A stretch of DNA of 9,006 nucleotides from assembly GCA_051744605.1 (NCBI GenBank), contig JBNJDE010000091.1, forward strand, positions 1 through 9,006, read 5' to 3'. Source of the stretch: Halanaeroarchaeum sp051744605 (GTDB lineage: Archaea > Halobacteriota > Halobacteria > Halobacteriales > Halobacteriaceae). Positions 1 through 5,616 of the stretch are shown piece after piece (positions within the stretch are counted from its first letter, which is position 1; each line of letters starts with the position of its first letter). The translations under genes and the position numbers were made by a program. Below the pieces are notes generated by a model. That model worked only from the letters and a program-made list of their open reading frames with translations, was not told the origin of the DNA and ran no database searches.

Positions 1-1
1 G

Positions 2-1066
2 CCAATCGAGGACGAGTCGGGCGACGTCGTCGCCATCAGCGAGAGCTTCCGGGATTACACGGAGATCAAGCGCATCGTGACGGACGCGGAAGGGCTCTCC
101 GAACGGATCCAGGACGGTGACCTCGACGCCAGGATGGACGTCGCCGACCTGGAGGACTACTATCTGGAGATGGGCGAGTCGCTGAACGACCTGGTCGCGA
201 CGATCCAGGCCGTCGTCGGGGACATCGAAGCGTCGGTGGCCGAACTCGTCGAGGTCTCCTCGGCGGTCGTGGAGAGCACCCAGGAGATTTCCGAACTGTC
301 GGACGAACAGTCCCACGAGATCTCGACCGTCGCCGACGAGATCTCGGGCCTCTCCGCGACGGTCGAAGAAGTCGCCGCGAGCACCCAGGACGTCAACGAC
401 CGCGTGTCGACGATCGCCGAGCGCGCGAACGAGGGGCAGGGAGACGCCGAAGAGGCGCTCGAGATGATGGACGCCGTCGCCACGTCGATCGACGACGTCA
501 ACCAGCAGATCGCCGCCCTCCACGATGCGATCGGAGAGATCGGGGAGTTCGTCGAGCTCATCGACGACATCGCCGATCAGACGAACCTGCTGGCGCTGAA
601 CGCGAACATCGAGGCCGCGCGTGTGGACGAGGACGGTGGCGGGTTCGAAGTCGTCGCGAACGAAGTCAAACAGCTCGCCGAACAGACCCAGGACAACGCG
701 GCGGAGATCGAATCGCGGATCGACGAGATCCAACGACAGTCGGCGGAGACGACCGAGAGCATCGAGTCGATGACCCACACCTTCGATCGGAGCCGCGAGC
801 AGATCACCGGCTCCCTGGACACCCTCGAAGCGATCGCAGCAGCCGTCGCCGAGGTCGCCAACAGCGTCGAAGAACTCTCGGACGCGGCCGACGACCAGGC
901 CGCGAGCACCGAGGAGATCGCGGCGACCATCGACCAGTCCGCGGAGAAAGCCGCGGAGATCGCCGAGGAAGCCGAACAGATCGCCGGGATGAACGAAGAG
1001 GAGTCGGCGATGATCCAGCGGATCGATACCGCACTCGACCAGTTCTCGACGGACGACGATGGATGA
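2..1066 (+). CDS. Methyl-accepting transducer (Htr/MCP family), C-terminal part, 5' truncated by window edge
   Basis: The reading frame is open from base 2, so the true start lies upstream; the GTG at 77 is internal. The visible 354 residues begin with what looks like the end of a PAS-type sensor segment (about nt 2-70), followed by a HAMP-like stretch (about nt 95-190, with GDLDARMD and EMGESLNDL). The rest is a long Glu/Ala-rich heptad coiled coil. Its hairpin tip at about nt 565-690 contains QTNLLALNANIEAAR followed by GGGFEVVANEVKQLAEQT, the hallmark of the MCP signalling domain that binds CheA and CheW. Glu-rich flanks are plausible CheR/CheB methylation regions. No membrane helix is visible, so whether it is membrane-bound or soluble depends on the missing N-terminus. 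The last 8 bases overlap the next gene (ATGGATGA), suggesting translational coupling with a histidine kinase. The family call is secure; the ligand is unknown. Confidence 0.95.
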   Translation, partial: PIEDESGDVVAISESFRDYTEIKRIVTDAEGLSERIQDGDLDARMDVADLEDYYLEMGESLNDLVATIQAVVGDIEASVAELVEVSSAVVESTQEISELSDEQSHEISTVADEISGLSATVEEVAASTQDVNDRVSTIAERANEGQGDAEEALEMMDAVATSIDDVNQQIAALHDAIGEIGEFVELIDDIADQTNLLALNANIEAARVDEDGGGFEVVANEVKQLAEQTQDNAAEIESRIDEIQRQSAETTESIESMTHTFDRSREQITGSLDTLEAIAAAVAEVANSVEELSDAADDQAASTEEIAATIDQSAEKAAEIAEEAEQIAGMNEEESAMIQRIDTALDQFSTDDDG

Positions 1067-2261
1067 ACAGCACACGCCCGAAGATCGAGAGTGTCCTCGC
1101 CTCCGCGAGAACTGGACGGCTGCCATGGAGCTCGTTGACGTCGGGTCGGCTCCCCAGTACGCATTCGAGGAGCGAGTCCGGCGGGGCCTGCAGATCCTGA
1201 CCGATCGGTCGGGATTCCCGCTCGCCTACCTGGCCCACATCGACGATGGACGACAGCAGTTCCGAGTCGTCAACGACGAACTCGGGGTCGACGCGGTCGA
1301 CGAGGGGCGAACCGACTCGTTATCGAATTCGTACTGCCGGTTCACGGTGGCTGGAGAACCGGGACTGACCGTTATCCGGGCCGGTCGCGACGTGGGCCGC
1401 GATGACCCCGCCTACCGGGAATTTGGCTTCGAGGTGTACGTCGGAATCCCGGTTCGCGTCGACGGCAACCTCTACGGGACGCTGTGTCTCGCCGACGTGG
1501 ACCCCGATCGCGAGTCGCCGTCGACGGAACTCCGGTCGTTCGTCCAATTCGTCGCCGCGTGGCTGGGCGCCCAGATTAACCGACGCGACCAGGAGCGACA
1601 CGCGGCGATCTTGCAACGCGTCCTCCGCCACAATCTCCGCAACTCCCTCAACGTCATCAGCGGCTACGCGGATACCCTGCCCGAACTGGATCGGTGCTAT
1701 CCGGCACTCGATATCATCCAGAAGGAGGTGTCCACACTGGTCCAGTTGAGCCGAGAGGCACAACGCATGGAGGCGATCCTGCACGGGCACACCCGGCTCC
1801 AGCGAATCGACCTTGGATCGACGCTCGCGGCGCTCGTCGCGGACGTTCGTCGGAGCCATCCGAACGCCACTATCGAGCTGAACGGCACCGAACCGATCAC
1901 CGTATCGGCCATATCGGAACTCCGATTCGCCCTGGAGGAACTCGTCCGAAATGCGATCGAACACGCCGATCGGCCGGATCCGACGGTCACGGTGACACTC
2001 GACGAGGACGACGACCACGTCGGCGTCCGGGTGGCCGACGACGGCCCGGGCATTCCGGAGACGGAAGCGGGACCGCTCCGGGGACCGGGCGACCTCGATC
2101 CCGTCAACCACGGTTCCGGACTGGGCCTCTGGCTCGTCCGACTGATCGTCCAGCAGTCGAACGGGTCGATATCGATCCGGAGCGCCGATCCACGGGGAAC
2201 GGTCGCCGTCGTCCGGCTCCACCGACCCGAGGCGGGCACCGCCTCGAATGAAAACGCATAG
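1059..2261 (+). CDS. Soluble GAF-domain sensor histidine kinase
   Basis: This 400-residue protein should sense a signal through a GAF domain and autophosphorylate a His. A GAF-like domain covers roughly residues 30-173 (features include SNSYCRF, YVGIPVRVDG and LYGTLCLAD). The phosphoacceptor region reads LQRVLRHNLRNSLNVISGYA with H191 as the likely phosphorylated residue, in the RHNLRN form frequent in haloarchaeal kinases. The HATPase domain has an N-box with N298 (EELVRNAIEHA), a G1 box DDGPGIP at 327-333 and a G2 box GSGLGL at 352-357. No membrane helix, PAS domain or receiver domain is visible, so the partner regulator is elsewhere. The start at 1059 overlaps the transducer by 8 bases; an internal Met at residue 23 is an alternative. 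The overlap suggests one mRNA with the transducer, perhaps linking a taxis receptor to a second phosphorelay (inference). Confidence 0.93.
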   Translation: MDEQHTPEDRECPRLRENWTAAMELVDVGSAPQYAFEERVRRGLQILTDRSGFPLAYLAHIDDGRQQFRVVNDELGVDAVDEGRTDSLSNSYCRFTVAGEPGLTVIRAGRDVGRDDPAYREFGFEVYVGIPVRVDGNLYGTLCLADVDPDRESPSTELRSFVQFVAAWLGAQINRRDQERHAAILQRVLRHNLRNSLNVISGYADTLPELDRCYPALDIIQKEVSTLVQLSREAQRMEAILHGHTRLQRIDLGSTLAALVADVRRSHPNATIELNGTEPITVSAISELRFALEELVRNAIEHADRPDPTVTVTLDEDDDHVGVRVADDGPGIPETEAGPLRGPGDLDPVNHGSGLGLWLVRLIVQQSNGSISIRSADPRGTVAVVRLHRPEAGTASNENA

Positions 2262-2273
2262 GACCGTCGGTCC
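2261..2273. repeat. 13-base palindrome between kinase and dut
   Basis: GGACCG-T-CGGTCC is a perfect 6-bp inverted repeat around one base. It starts on the last base of the kinase stop codon and ends 14 bases before the dut ATG. It could be an operator, a processing hairpin or a chance feature in GC-rich DNA. The stem is short, so the biological call is weak. Confidence 0.35.
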
Positions 2274-2287
2274 CCGCCCATCAATCG

Positions 2288-2767
2288 ATGTTCAGAAGCG
2301 GGGCATTCGTCGCCGACCACCTCGACGACGTCGGCGAGGAACAGATACAGCCCAACGGCGTCGACCTCACGCTCGACTGGATCCTCGAACAGCGCGAACC
2401 GGGCTACATCGCTCGGGACGGGACCGCCATCGGGGAGCGACAGACCGTCAATCTGGACGAGCGCGACGACGACCGCGAGACCTACTACCTCACCCCGGGG
2501 GGCTACGTCCTCCAGTACGCGGAGACGGTGTCCATCCCCGAGGAGCACGTGGGTTTCATCCTCCCGCGCTCCTCGTTGATGCGTAACTCGGCGATGCTCA
2601 ACACCGCCGTCTGGGACGCTGGCTACACCGGTCGCGGCGAGGGGTTGCTCCAGGTCCACCACGATATCGAACTGGAACGGGGAGCGAGGGTGGCCCAGCT
2701 GGTCCTCGCCGCCGCGGACCACGAGGGGCTGTACGACGGGTCCTACCAGGGCGAACGGGTCGACTGA
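2288..2767 (+). CDS. dut: Archaeal dUTPase of the dCTP-deaminase-like fold
   Basis: The 159-residue product probably hydrolyses dUTP to dUMP and pyrophosphate, keeping uracil out of DNA and supplying dUMP for thymidylate synthesis. Family motifs are visible in order: QPNGVDLTLD (21-30), PRSSLMRNS (93-101, the phosphate-binding motif), and WDAGYTGRGEGLLQV (109-123) with D110 in the place of the water-activating Asp of dUTPases. The C-terminal YDGSYQGERVD resembles the flexible tail that closes over the substrate. In dCTP deaminases a Glu about ten residues after this Asp is essential for deamination; here L120 occupies that spacing and the nearest candidates are E118 or Q122. I therefore favour dUTPase over deaminase or a bifunctional enzyme. 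The start lies 26 bases after the kinase stop, with a 13-base palindrome between them. No Shine-Dalgarno sequence is visible. Confidence 0.85.
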   Translation: MFRSGAFVADHLDDVGEEQIQPNGVDLTLDWILEQREPGYIARDGTAIGERQTVNLDERDDDRETYYLTPGGYVLQYAETVSIPEEHVGFILPRSSLMRNSAMLNTAVWDAGYTGRGEGLLQVHHDIELERGARVAQLVLAAADHEGLYDGSYQGERVD

Positions 2768-2790
2768 CGGGAATGCCGTCCTGGGGGGAC

Positions 2791-2797
2791 GATTTTT
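2791..2797 (+). promoter_or_regulatory. Probable TATA element for the small membrane protein-corA unit
   Basis: GATTTTT is centred about 27.5 bases upstream of the ATG at 2822. That is the same spacing seen for the TATA-like elements before three other genes in this window. It would place transcription initiation at the start codon, giving a leaderless mRNA. The same T-run lies 24 bases after the dut stop and could also act as an archaeal T-tract terminator for the upstream unit. Confidence 0.5.
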
Positions 2798-2821
2798 GGG
2801 AGTGGGCCGCGAGGCGTTGGT

Positions 2822-2989
2822 ATGGACGGCCGCCCGATGCGCCTCGGCCTGGTCAGCACGCTCGTCGGCATCGGTGGCTACGTTCTCGGCATCGTCGTCG
2901 ACTACCCTGGTCGAGCCTTCTCGGTCACGCTCGCGATGGTGGGGATCACGTTGCTCGTCATCGGTGACGACTGGGGTGATCGAGGATGA
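2822..2989 (+). CDS. Small two-helix membrane protein overlapping corA
   Basis: The 55-residue product starts MDGRPMRLGLVSTLVGIGGY and ends in an acidic DDWGDRG tail. Two hydrophobic segments, about residues 8-25 and 33-47, are separated by a short polar turn (DYPGRAF), predicting a helical hairpin in the membrane. The stop overlaps the corA start as ATGA (2986-2989), the classic arrangement for coupled translation. A T-rich TATA-like element 27 bases before the ATG supports this start and a leaderless transcript. G/C-ending codons predominate, as in neighbouring genes. I do not recognise a family. The tight coupling suggests a role with the transporter, such as an assembly or regulatory subunit, but that is inference. 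Confidence 0.75.
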   Translation: MDGRPMRLGLVSTLVGIGGYVLGIVVDYPGRAFSVTLAMVGITLLVIGDDWGDRG

Positions 2990-3969
2990 CAATCCAGTCC
3001 GTGGTGTACAGCGACGACGGGACGGCAACCTTCGACGACCCGCTCGCGGCGAAACGGGCGGACGGCACCACCTGGGTCCGCGTGGTCGATCCGACACCGG
3101 ACGAGCGGGCGACCCTCGAATCGGCGTTCGGCCTCCACCCGCTGTCCCTCGAGGACGTCACCGAGGGTGACGGGCGTCCCAAGGTCGAGGAGTTCGACGA
3201 CCACACCGTCATCCTGGTCAAGACCGCGCGGCTCCGCGGTGGCGACGTGGCCTTCGTCGAGGAACTCCGGGTCGGTGCAGTGGGACTGTTCGTGGGGTCG
3301 GACTGGCTCGTGACCATCGGCGAGCGCGACTCGACCGCCGTCCAACGGATCTGGGACCGGGTCGTCCAGGGCGAACGACGCCTCCTGACCAGGGGGCCGG
3401 ATTTCACCGCCTCGCGCGTCGTCGACGCCATCGTGGACGAGTACTTCGATATCCTCGACGAAATCGAATCCCAGATAGAGGTCGTCGAGGAGCAGGCCAT
3501 CGCCACGCCCGATTCGACGACGCTCGAGCAGATCAACGAACTCCGCCGCGACCTGCTCTCGGTGCGCCGGCTCCTCTGGCCGACCCGGGACGCACTCTCC
3601 ACCCTGGCCCGCGGCGACCCGGAGTTCGTCCAGGCGGAGACGGAGAAGTACTTCCGGGACGTCGCCGACCACCTGATCCAGCTCGTCGAACTGGTCGAGA
3701 CCTACCGCGACCTCGTCACCGGCACGCGGGACATCTACCTCAACTCCCTGTCGACGTCCACCAACGAGGTGATGAAGACGCTCACCGTCGTCGCGACCAT
3801 CGTCCTCCCCCTGACCTTCGTCGCGGGCCTCTACGGGATGAACTTCGAGGCGAGTCCCTACAACATGCCCGAACTGGCGTGGACGTTCGGCTATCCGGCG
3901 GCCCTCCTCGGGATGGCCGGAATCGCGGGCGTGATGATCGCGTACTTCCACCGCAAGGACTGGCTCTGA
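2986..3969 (+). CDS. corA: CorA-family magnesium/divalent-cation transporter
   Basis: The 327-residue product should form a pentameric channel moving Mg2+ or related cations across the cell membrane. The first roughly 260 residues form the cytoplasmic domain, including PLSLEDVTEGDGRPKVEEFD (52-71) and a long charged helical region (EIESQIEVVEEQAI onward) matching the stalk helices. Membrane helix 1 spans about 265-283 and ends in the diagnostic YGMN selectivity motif (G284-M285-N286), followed by a loop containing MPEL. Helix 2 spans about 302-321 and the chain ends in HRKDWL, the basic cytoplasmic tail usual for the family. Length is normal. The start ATG overlaps the stop of a 55-residue membrane protein, so both are probably one operon. 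Substrate preference (Mg2+, Co2+, Ni2+ or Zn2+ efflux) cannot be read from the sequence. Confidence 0.94.
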   Translation: MTIQSVVYSDDGTATFDDPLAAKRADGTTWVRVVDPTPDERATLESAFGLHPLSLEDVTEGDGRPKVEEFDDHTVILVKTARLRGGDVAFVEELRVGAVGLFVGSDWLVTIGERDSTAVQRIWDRVVQGERRLLTRGPDFTASRVVDAIVDEYFDILDEIESQIEVVEEQAIATPDSTTLEQINELRRDLLSVRRLLWPTRDALSTLARGDPEFVQAETEKYFRDVADHLIQLVELVETYRDLVTGTRDIYLNSLSTSTNEVMKTLTVVATIVLPLTFVAGLYGMNFEASPYNMPELAWTFGYPAALLGMAGIAGVMIAYFHRKDWL

Positions 3970-4007
3970 GCGGAGACGGTCGGTCGAGGACCCCCGACAC
4001 CCCGCGA

Positions 4008-4015
4008 TTGAAATA
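4008..4015 (+). promoter_or_regulatory. TATA-like element for the 39-residue acidic protein
   Basis: TTGAAATA is centred 27.5 bases before the ATG at 4039, within an otherwise GC-rich 69-base gap after corA. The spacing predicts a leaderless mRNA for the small gene and separates it transcriptionally from corA. Confidence 0.6.
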
Positions 4016-4038
4016 GCGCTCGCCCGTAGCCCCCGTCG

Positions 4039-4158
4039 ATGACAGACGACGAACCATCCCTCCGAGAGCAGGCGAACGAACTGGCGGAGAACCTCGCGGA
4101 GAACGTCGAGGGCCCCGCCGACCGCGAATCGGGCGTCGGTTCAGACGACGAGGAGTGA
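4039..4158 (+). CDS. Very small acidic protein, unknown function
   Basis: The 39-residue product starts MTDDEPSLREQANELAENLA and continues acidic to a DDEE C-terminus. Residues about 7-24 form an amphipathic helix-like stretch (LREQANELAENLAENV) and the tail is probably disordered. It has no cysteines and no hydrophobic segment, so it is likely a soluble cytoplasmic microprotein. Support comes from a TATA-like element at the leaderless distance and from consistent G/C-ending codons. The stop TGA at 4156-4158 directly abuts the stop of the convergent minus-strand gene. I do not recognise a family. Small proteins of this type are common in haloarchaea and mostly uncharacterised. Confidence 0.7.
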   Translation: MTDDEPSLREQANELAENLAENVEGPADRESGVGSDDEE

Positions 4159-4161
4159 TCA
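4156..4161. other. Shared palindromic stop: TGATCA joins two convergent genes
   Basis: The plus-strand gene ends in TGA (4156-4158) and the minus-strand gene ends in TGA read from 4161 to 4159. Together they form the palindrome TGATCA with no base between the coding regions. Transcription termination for each gene must therefore occur inside the other, giving overlapping antisense 3' ends. Confidence 0.7.
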
Positions 4162-4458
4162 GACGGCGCGGAGACGCAGGAGTCGCGGTTCGTAGCCGGC
4201 CGGATGGTCCGACAGTGGGAGCACCCGCGGTTCACCCCGGAGCGCGATGAACTTCGCCAGGTCGTCCTCGTCCACCCGGCGCGGCCGCACGATGTTGTAC
4301 GACAGATAGCGTAGTTCGCCGTCCACCTCGGCGACGACCGGCATCCCCTCGCCCTCGAAGGCCAGGACCAGCGGGTCTGTATCCGTCCACGTGTCGGCGA
4401 TGCGATCGCGATAGCCACCGACGCCGCTACGTCCTTCGCCGTCCGTCTGTCCGTGCAT
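4159..4458 (-). CDS. Conserved-looking hypothetical protein, about 99 residues
   Basis: The frame encodes MHGQTDGEG at the start chosen here, followed by a globular-looking stretch with TDPLVLAFEGEGMPVVAEVD, ELRYLSYNIVRPRRVDEDDL and HPAGYEPRLLRLRAV at the end. There is no membrane segment, signal peptide or cysteine, so a soluble cytoplasmic protein is likely. Alternating hydrophobic and polar residues suggest beta strands in the first half. Starts at 4464 (adds MD) and 4527 are also open. I favour 4458 because a TATA-like TCTTTTC lies 27 bases upstream, matching neighbouring leaderless genes, and because the extension to 4527 adds non-acidic, Ser/Arg-rich sequence. The stop codon abuts that of the convergent 39-residue gene. 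I do not recognise the family. Confidence 0.75.
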   Translation of the reverse strand: MHGQTDGEGRSGVGGYRDRIADTWTDTDPLVLAFEGEGMPVVAEVDGELRYLSYNIVRPRRVDEDDLAKFIALRGEPRVLPLSDHPAGYEPRLLRLRAV

Positions 4459-4481
4459 ATCCATCGACACGGACTGCGACC

Positions 4482-4488
4482 GAAAAGA
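4482..4488 (-). promoter_or_regulatory. Possible TATA-like element for the 99-residue hypothetical gene
   Basis: On the minus strand TCTTTTC is centred 27 bases upstream of the ATG at 4458. It is GC-flanked and weaker than the element before the zinc-ribbon gene. It mainly serves to choose between the start codons at 4458 and 4464. Confidence 0.4.
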
Positions 4489-4552
4489 CCCGAGCCAGAC
4501 GCGGAGCGAAAGTGAAAGTGCGGGCACGGTGGACGGCCCGCGCTACGACGTG

Positions 4553-4591
4553 AAAAAACGGGAGTGGACCGGGCGACTGGCGACCCGGTCC
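4553..4591 (-). terminator. Hairpin followed by T6 tract, downstream of the zinc-ribbon gene
   Basis: On the minus strand an 8-bp perfect stem (4591-4584 pairing with 4573-4566, core GACCGGG/CCCGGTC, 10-base loop) is followed after seven bases by six consecutive T (4558-4553). It lies 33 to 71 bases after the zinc-ribbon stop codon. The T-run alone can terminate archaeal transcription; the hairpin makes it resemble a bacterial intrinsic terminator. It also separates this gene from the next one on the same strand. Confidence 0.5.
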
Positions 4592-4623
4592 GCACGAGGT
4601 GACTACTGGATCGGTGGGGCCAG

Positions 4624-4716
4624 TCAGTGGGATTCGGGTGCGGACTGACCGCACTCCGGACACATGGATTGGCTCTGGATCGGTACCATCGTCGCACCGC
4701 AGCGGTTGCAGTTCAT
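4624..4716 (-). CDS. Two-knuckle zinc-ribbon microprotein, 30 residues
   Basis: The product begins MNCNRCGATMVPIQSQSMCP and ends ECGQSAPESH. Four cysteines, C3-x2-C6 and C19-x2-C22, each pair followed by Gly, form two CxxCG zinc knuckles separated by 12 residues, a minimal zinc ribbon. Such zinc-finger microproteins are numerous in haloarchaea, where some affect motility, biofilm or stress responses; the role of this one cannot be deduced. The gene is strongly supported by a clear AT-rich TATA box 27.5 bases upstream, consistent with a leaderless transcript, and by a terminator-like hairpin plus T6 tract downstream. It stands alone as a monocistronic unit between the 99-residue gene and the MscS-type gene. 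Confidence 0.8.
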   Translation of the reverse strand: MNCNRCGATMVPIQSQSMCPECGQSAPESH

Positions 4717-4738
4717 GACACCTGATGCTGAGAGACCC

Positions 4739-4748
4739 TAAAATAAAT
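4739..4748 (-). promoter_or_regulatory. TATA box of the zinc-ribbon gene
   Basis: The minus strand reads ATTTATTTTA, centred 27.5 bases before the ATG at 4716. It is the strongest TATA-like element in the window and implies that the transcript starts at or next to the start codon. Confidence 0.7.
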
Positions 4749-4755
4749 GTCTTTC

Positions 4756-4763
4756 TGTATAAG
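4756..4763 (+). promoter_or_regulatory. Possible divergent TATA-like element (TGTATAAG)
   Basis: TGTATAAG lies in the AT-rich island between the zinc-ribbon and MscS-type genes and points rightward. Initiation would be expected around 4784-4787. No convincing gene follows, so it may drive an antisense or non-coding transcript into the 3' end of the MscS-type gene, or it may simply be part of AT-rich intergenic DNA. Confidence 0.25.
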
Positions 4764-4898
4764 CCGTCATGGTTTGATACACTATGTCCTATTATGGATG
4801 CCCAATTCCTTGTATGCCGTGTGACGCGCATGGACCCCTGACTGGGCGGCCGGCGGGCACGGGAAGACGAAACGAAGACGTCGACGGAATCGTCGCCC

Positions 4899-5477
4899 TC
4901 AGTCCCCGTCGTCCGCGGTCGGGGCGGAGTCCAGCCGACGCCACTTCTCGTCGACGTCGGCGTTCGCCAGAACGATCCGTTCCCCGTCGTCGGTCTCCAG
5001 GCGCGTCTTCCGCAGGCCGATGCCGGCGACGGTGCCGGTCACCGAGGCCGTCGTCACCTGATCGCCGACCTCGAAGTCCGGGTCGCGCAGGAGGTAGACA
5101 CCGGACACCGTGTCGGCGACGACGTTCGAGAGGGCGTAGGAGATGCCCAGCGCGATGAACCCCGTCGCGGTCCCCAGACTCGCGGCGATCTCGCCCAGCC
5201 CGAGGATGTCGAGGGCGACGAGCACCGCGCCGAACCAGAGGAAGATCGTGACGACGAGGACCCCGAGATCCACGACGAGGTCCTCTTCGGGCGGGAGGGC
5301 CGCGCCGATGGCCCGCCGAGTGAGCGCCCGAATGACGGTGATTCCCACGGACGCGACCAGCAGAAACGTGACCGCCGCCAGGAGCGATGGGAGCGCCTCG
5401 AGGACCGAGGCGCCGACGGTATCGACGGTCCGGACGACGCCGTCCACCAGAGCGAACGGCCCGACTGTCGCGATCAT
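4899..5477 (-). CDS. Short MscS-type mechanosensitive channel
   Basis: The 192-residue membrane protein should open under membrane tension and release solutes during hypo-osmotic shock. Three hydrophobic segments are visible: about 26-49, 70-90 and 96-125. The last is Gly/Ala-rich (GTATGFIALGISYALSNVVA) like the pore-lining helix of MscS, and leads into LLRDPDFEVGDQV. A beta domain follows (about 128-175), with GTVAGIGLRKTRLETDDGE and the LANADV strand typical of the family. The chain stops about 15 residues later, so the C-terminal alpha/beta cage of full-length MscS (about 286 residues in E. coli) is missing. The ATG at 5477 has a TATA-like GTTTAC 27.5 bases upstream, supporting this start. 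It is divergent from the large surface-protein gene, sharing a 152-base intergenic region. Confidence 0.88.
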   Translation of the reverse strand: MIATVGPFALVDGVVRTVDTVGASVLEALPSLLAAVTFLLVASVGITVIRALTRRAIGAALPPEEDLVVDLGVLVVTIFLWFGAVLVALDILGLGEIAASLGTATGFIALGISYALSNVVADTVSGVYLLRDPDFEVGDQVTTASVTGTVAGIGLRKTRLETDDGERIVLANADVDEKWRRLDSAPTADDGD

Positions 5478-5501
5478 ATCGGGAACTCGTCGGAACGGAG
5501 C

Positions 5502-5507
5502 GTAAAC
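5502..5507 (-). promoter_or_regulatory. TATA-like element for the MscS-type gene
   Basis: The minus strand reads GTTTAC, centred 27.5 bases upstream of the ATG at 5477. The spacing matches the other leaderless-type promoters in this window. Confidence 0.5.
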
Positions 5508-5575
5508 GTGTCGGCGACTGGACGGTATCGGTCCGAATCGGACCGCCGAGCGCCGGACGCGGAGACGGTCGCTAC

Positions 5576-5582
5576 CTTTTTG
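5576..5582 (+). promoter_or_regulatory. Possible TATA-like element for the surface-protein gene
   Basis: CTTTTTG lies 48 to 54 bases before the ATG at 5630 and would give a leader of roughly 20-25 bases. A weaker alternative, TTAGGTAT at 5601-5608, sits at about the leaderless distance. The sequence does not decide between them. Confidence 0.35.
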
Positions 5583-5616
5583 ATGAGTGCGGTCGGTCGT
5601 TAGGTATCTACAGCCA

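Noticed and set aside
1697..3097. Long minus-strand open frame (466 codons) across the kinase, dut and small membrane genes
   Set aside because: It spans several well-supported plus-strand genes and has Arg/Ser/Pro-rich low-complexity composition, typical of an antisense frame under strong GC third-position bias.
2902..3951. Minus-strand open frame of 349 codons opposite corA
   Set aside because: It is antisense to the clearly recognisable CorA with its GMN motif; its His/Arg/Asp/Gly-rich composition shows no domain pattern.
4459..4527. Longer start at 4527 for the 99-residue minus-strand gene
   Set aside because: The extra residues are not acidic, there is no promoter-like element at the right distance, and a TATA-like element fits the start at 4458 better.
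4784..5158. Plus-strand frame of 124 codons starting MSYYGCPIPCMPC
   Set aside because: About two thirds of it is Arg-rich sequence antisense to the MscS-type gene. Kept only as a low-interest finding because of the TATA-like element and the AT-rich first codons.
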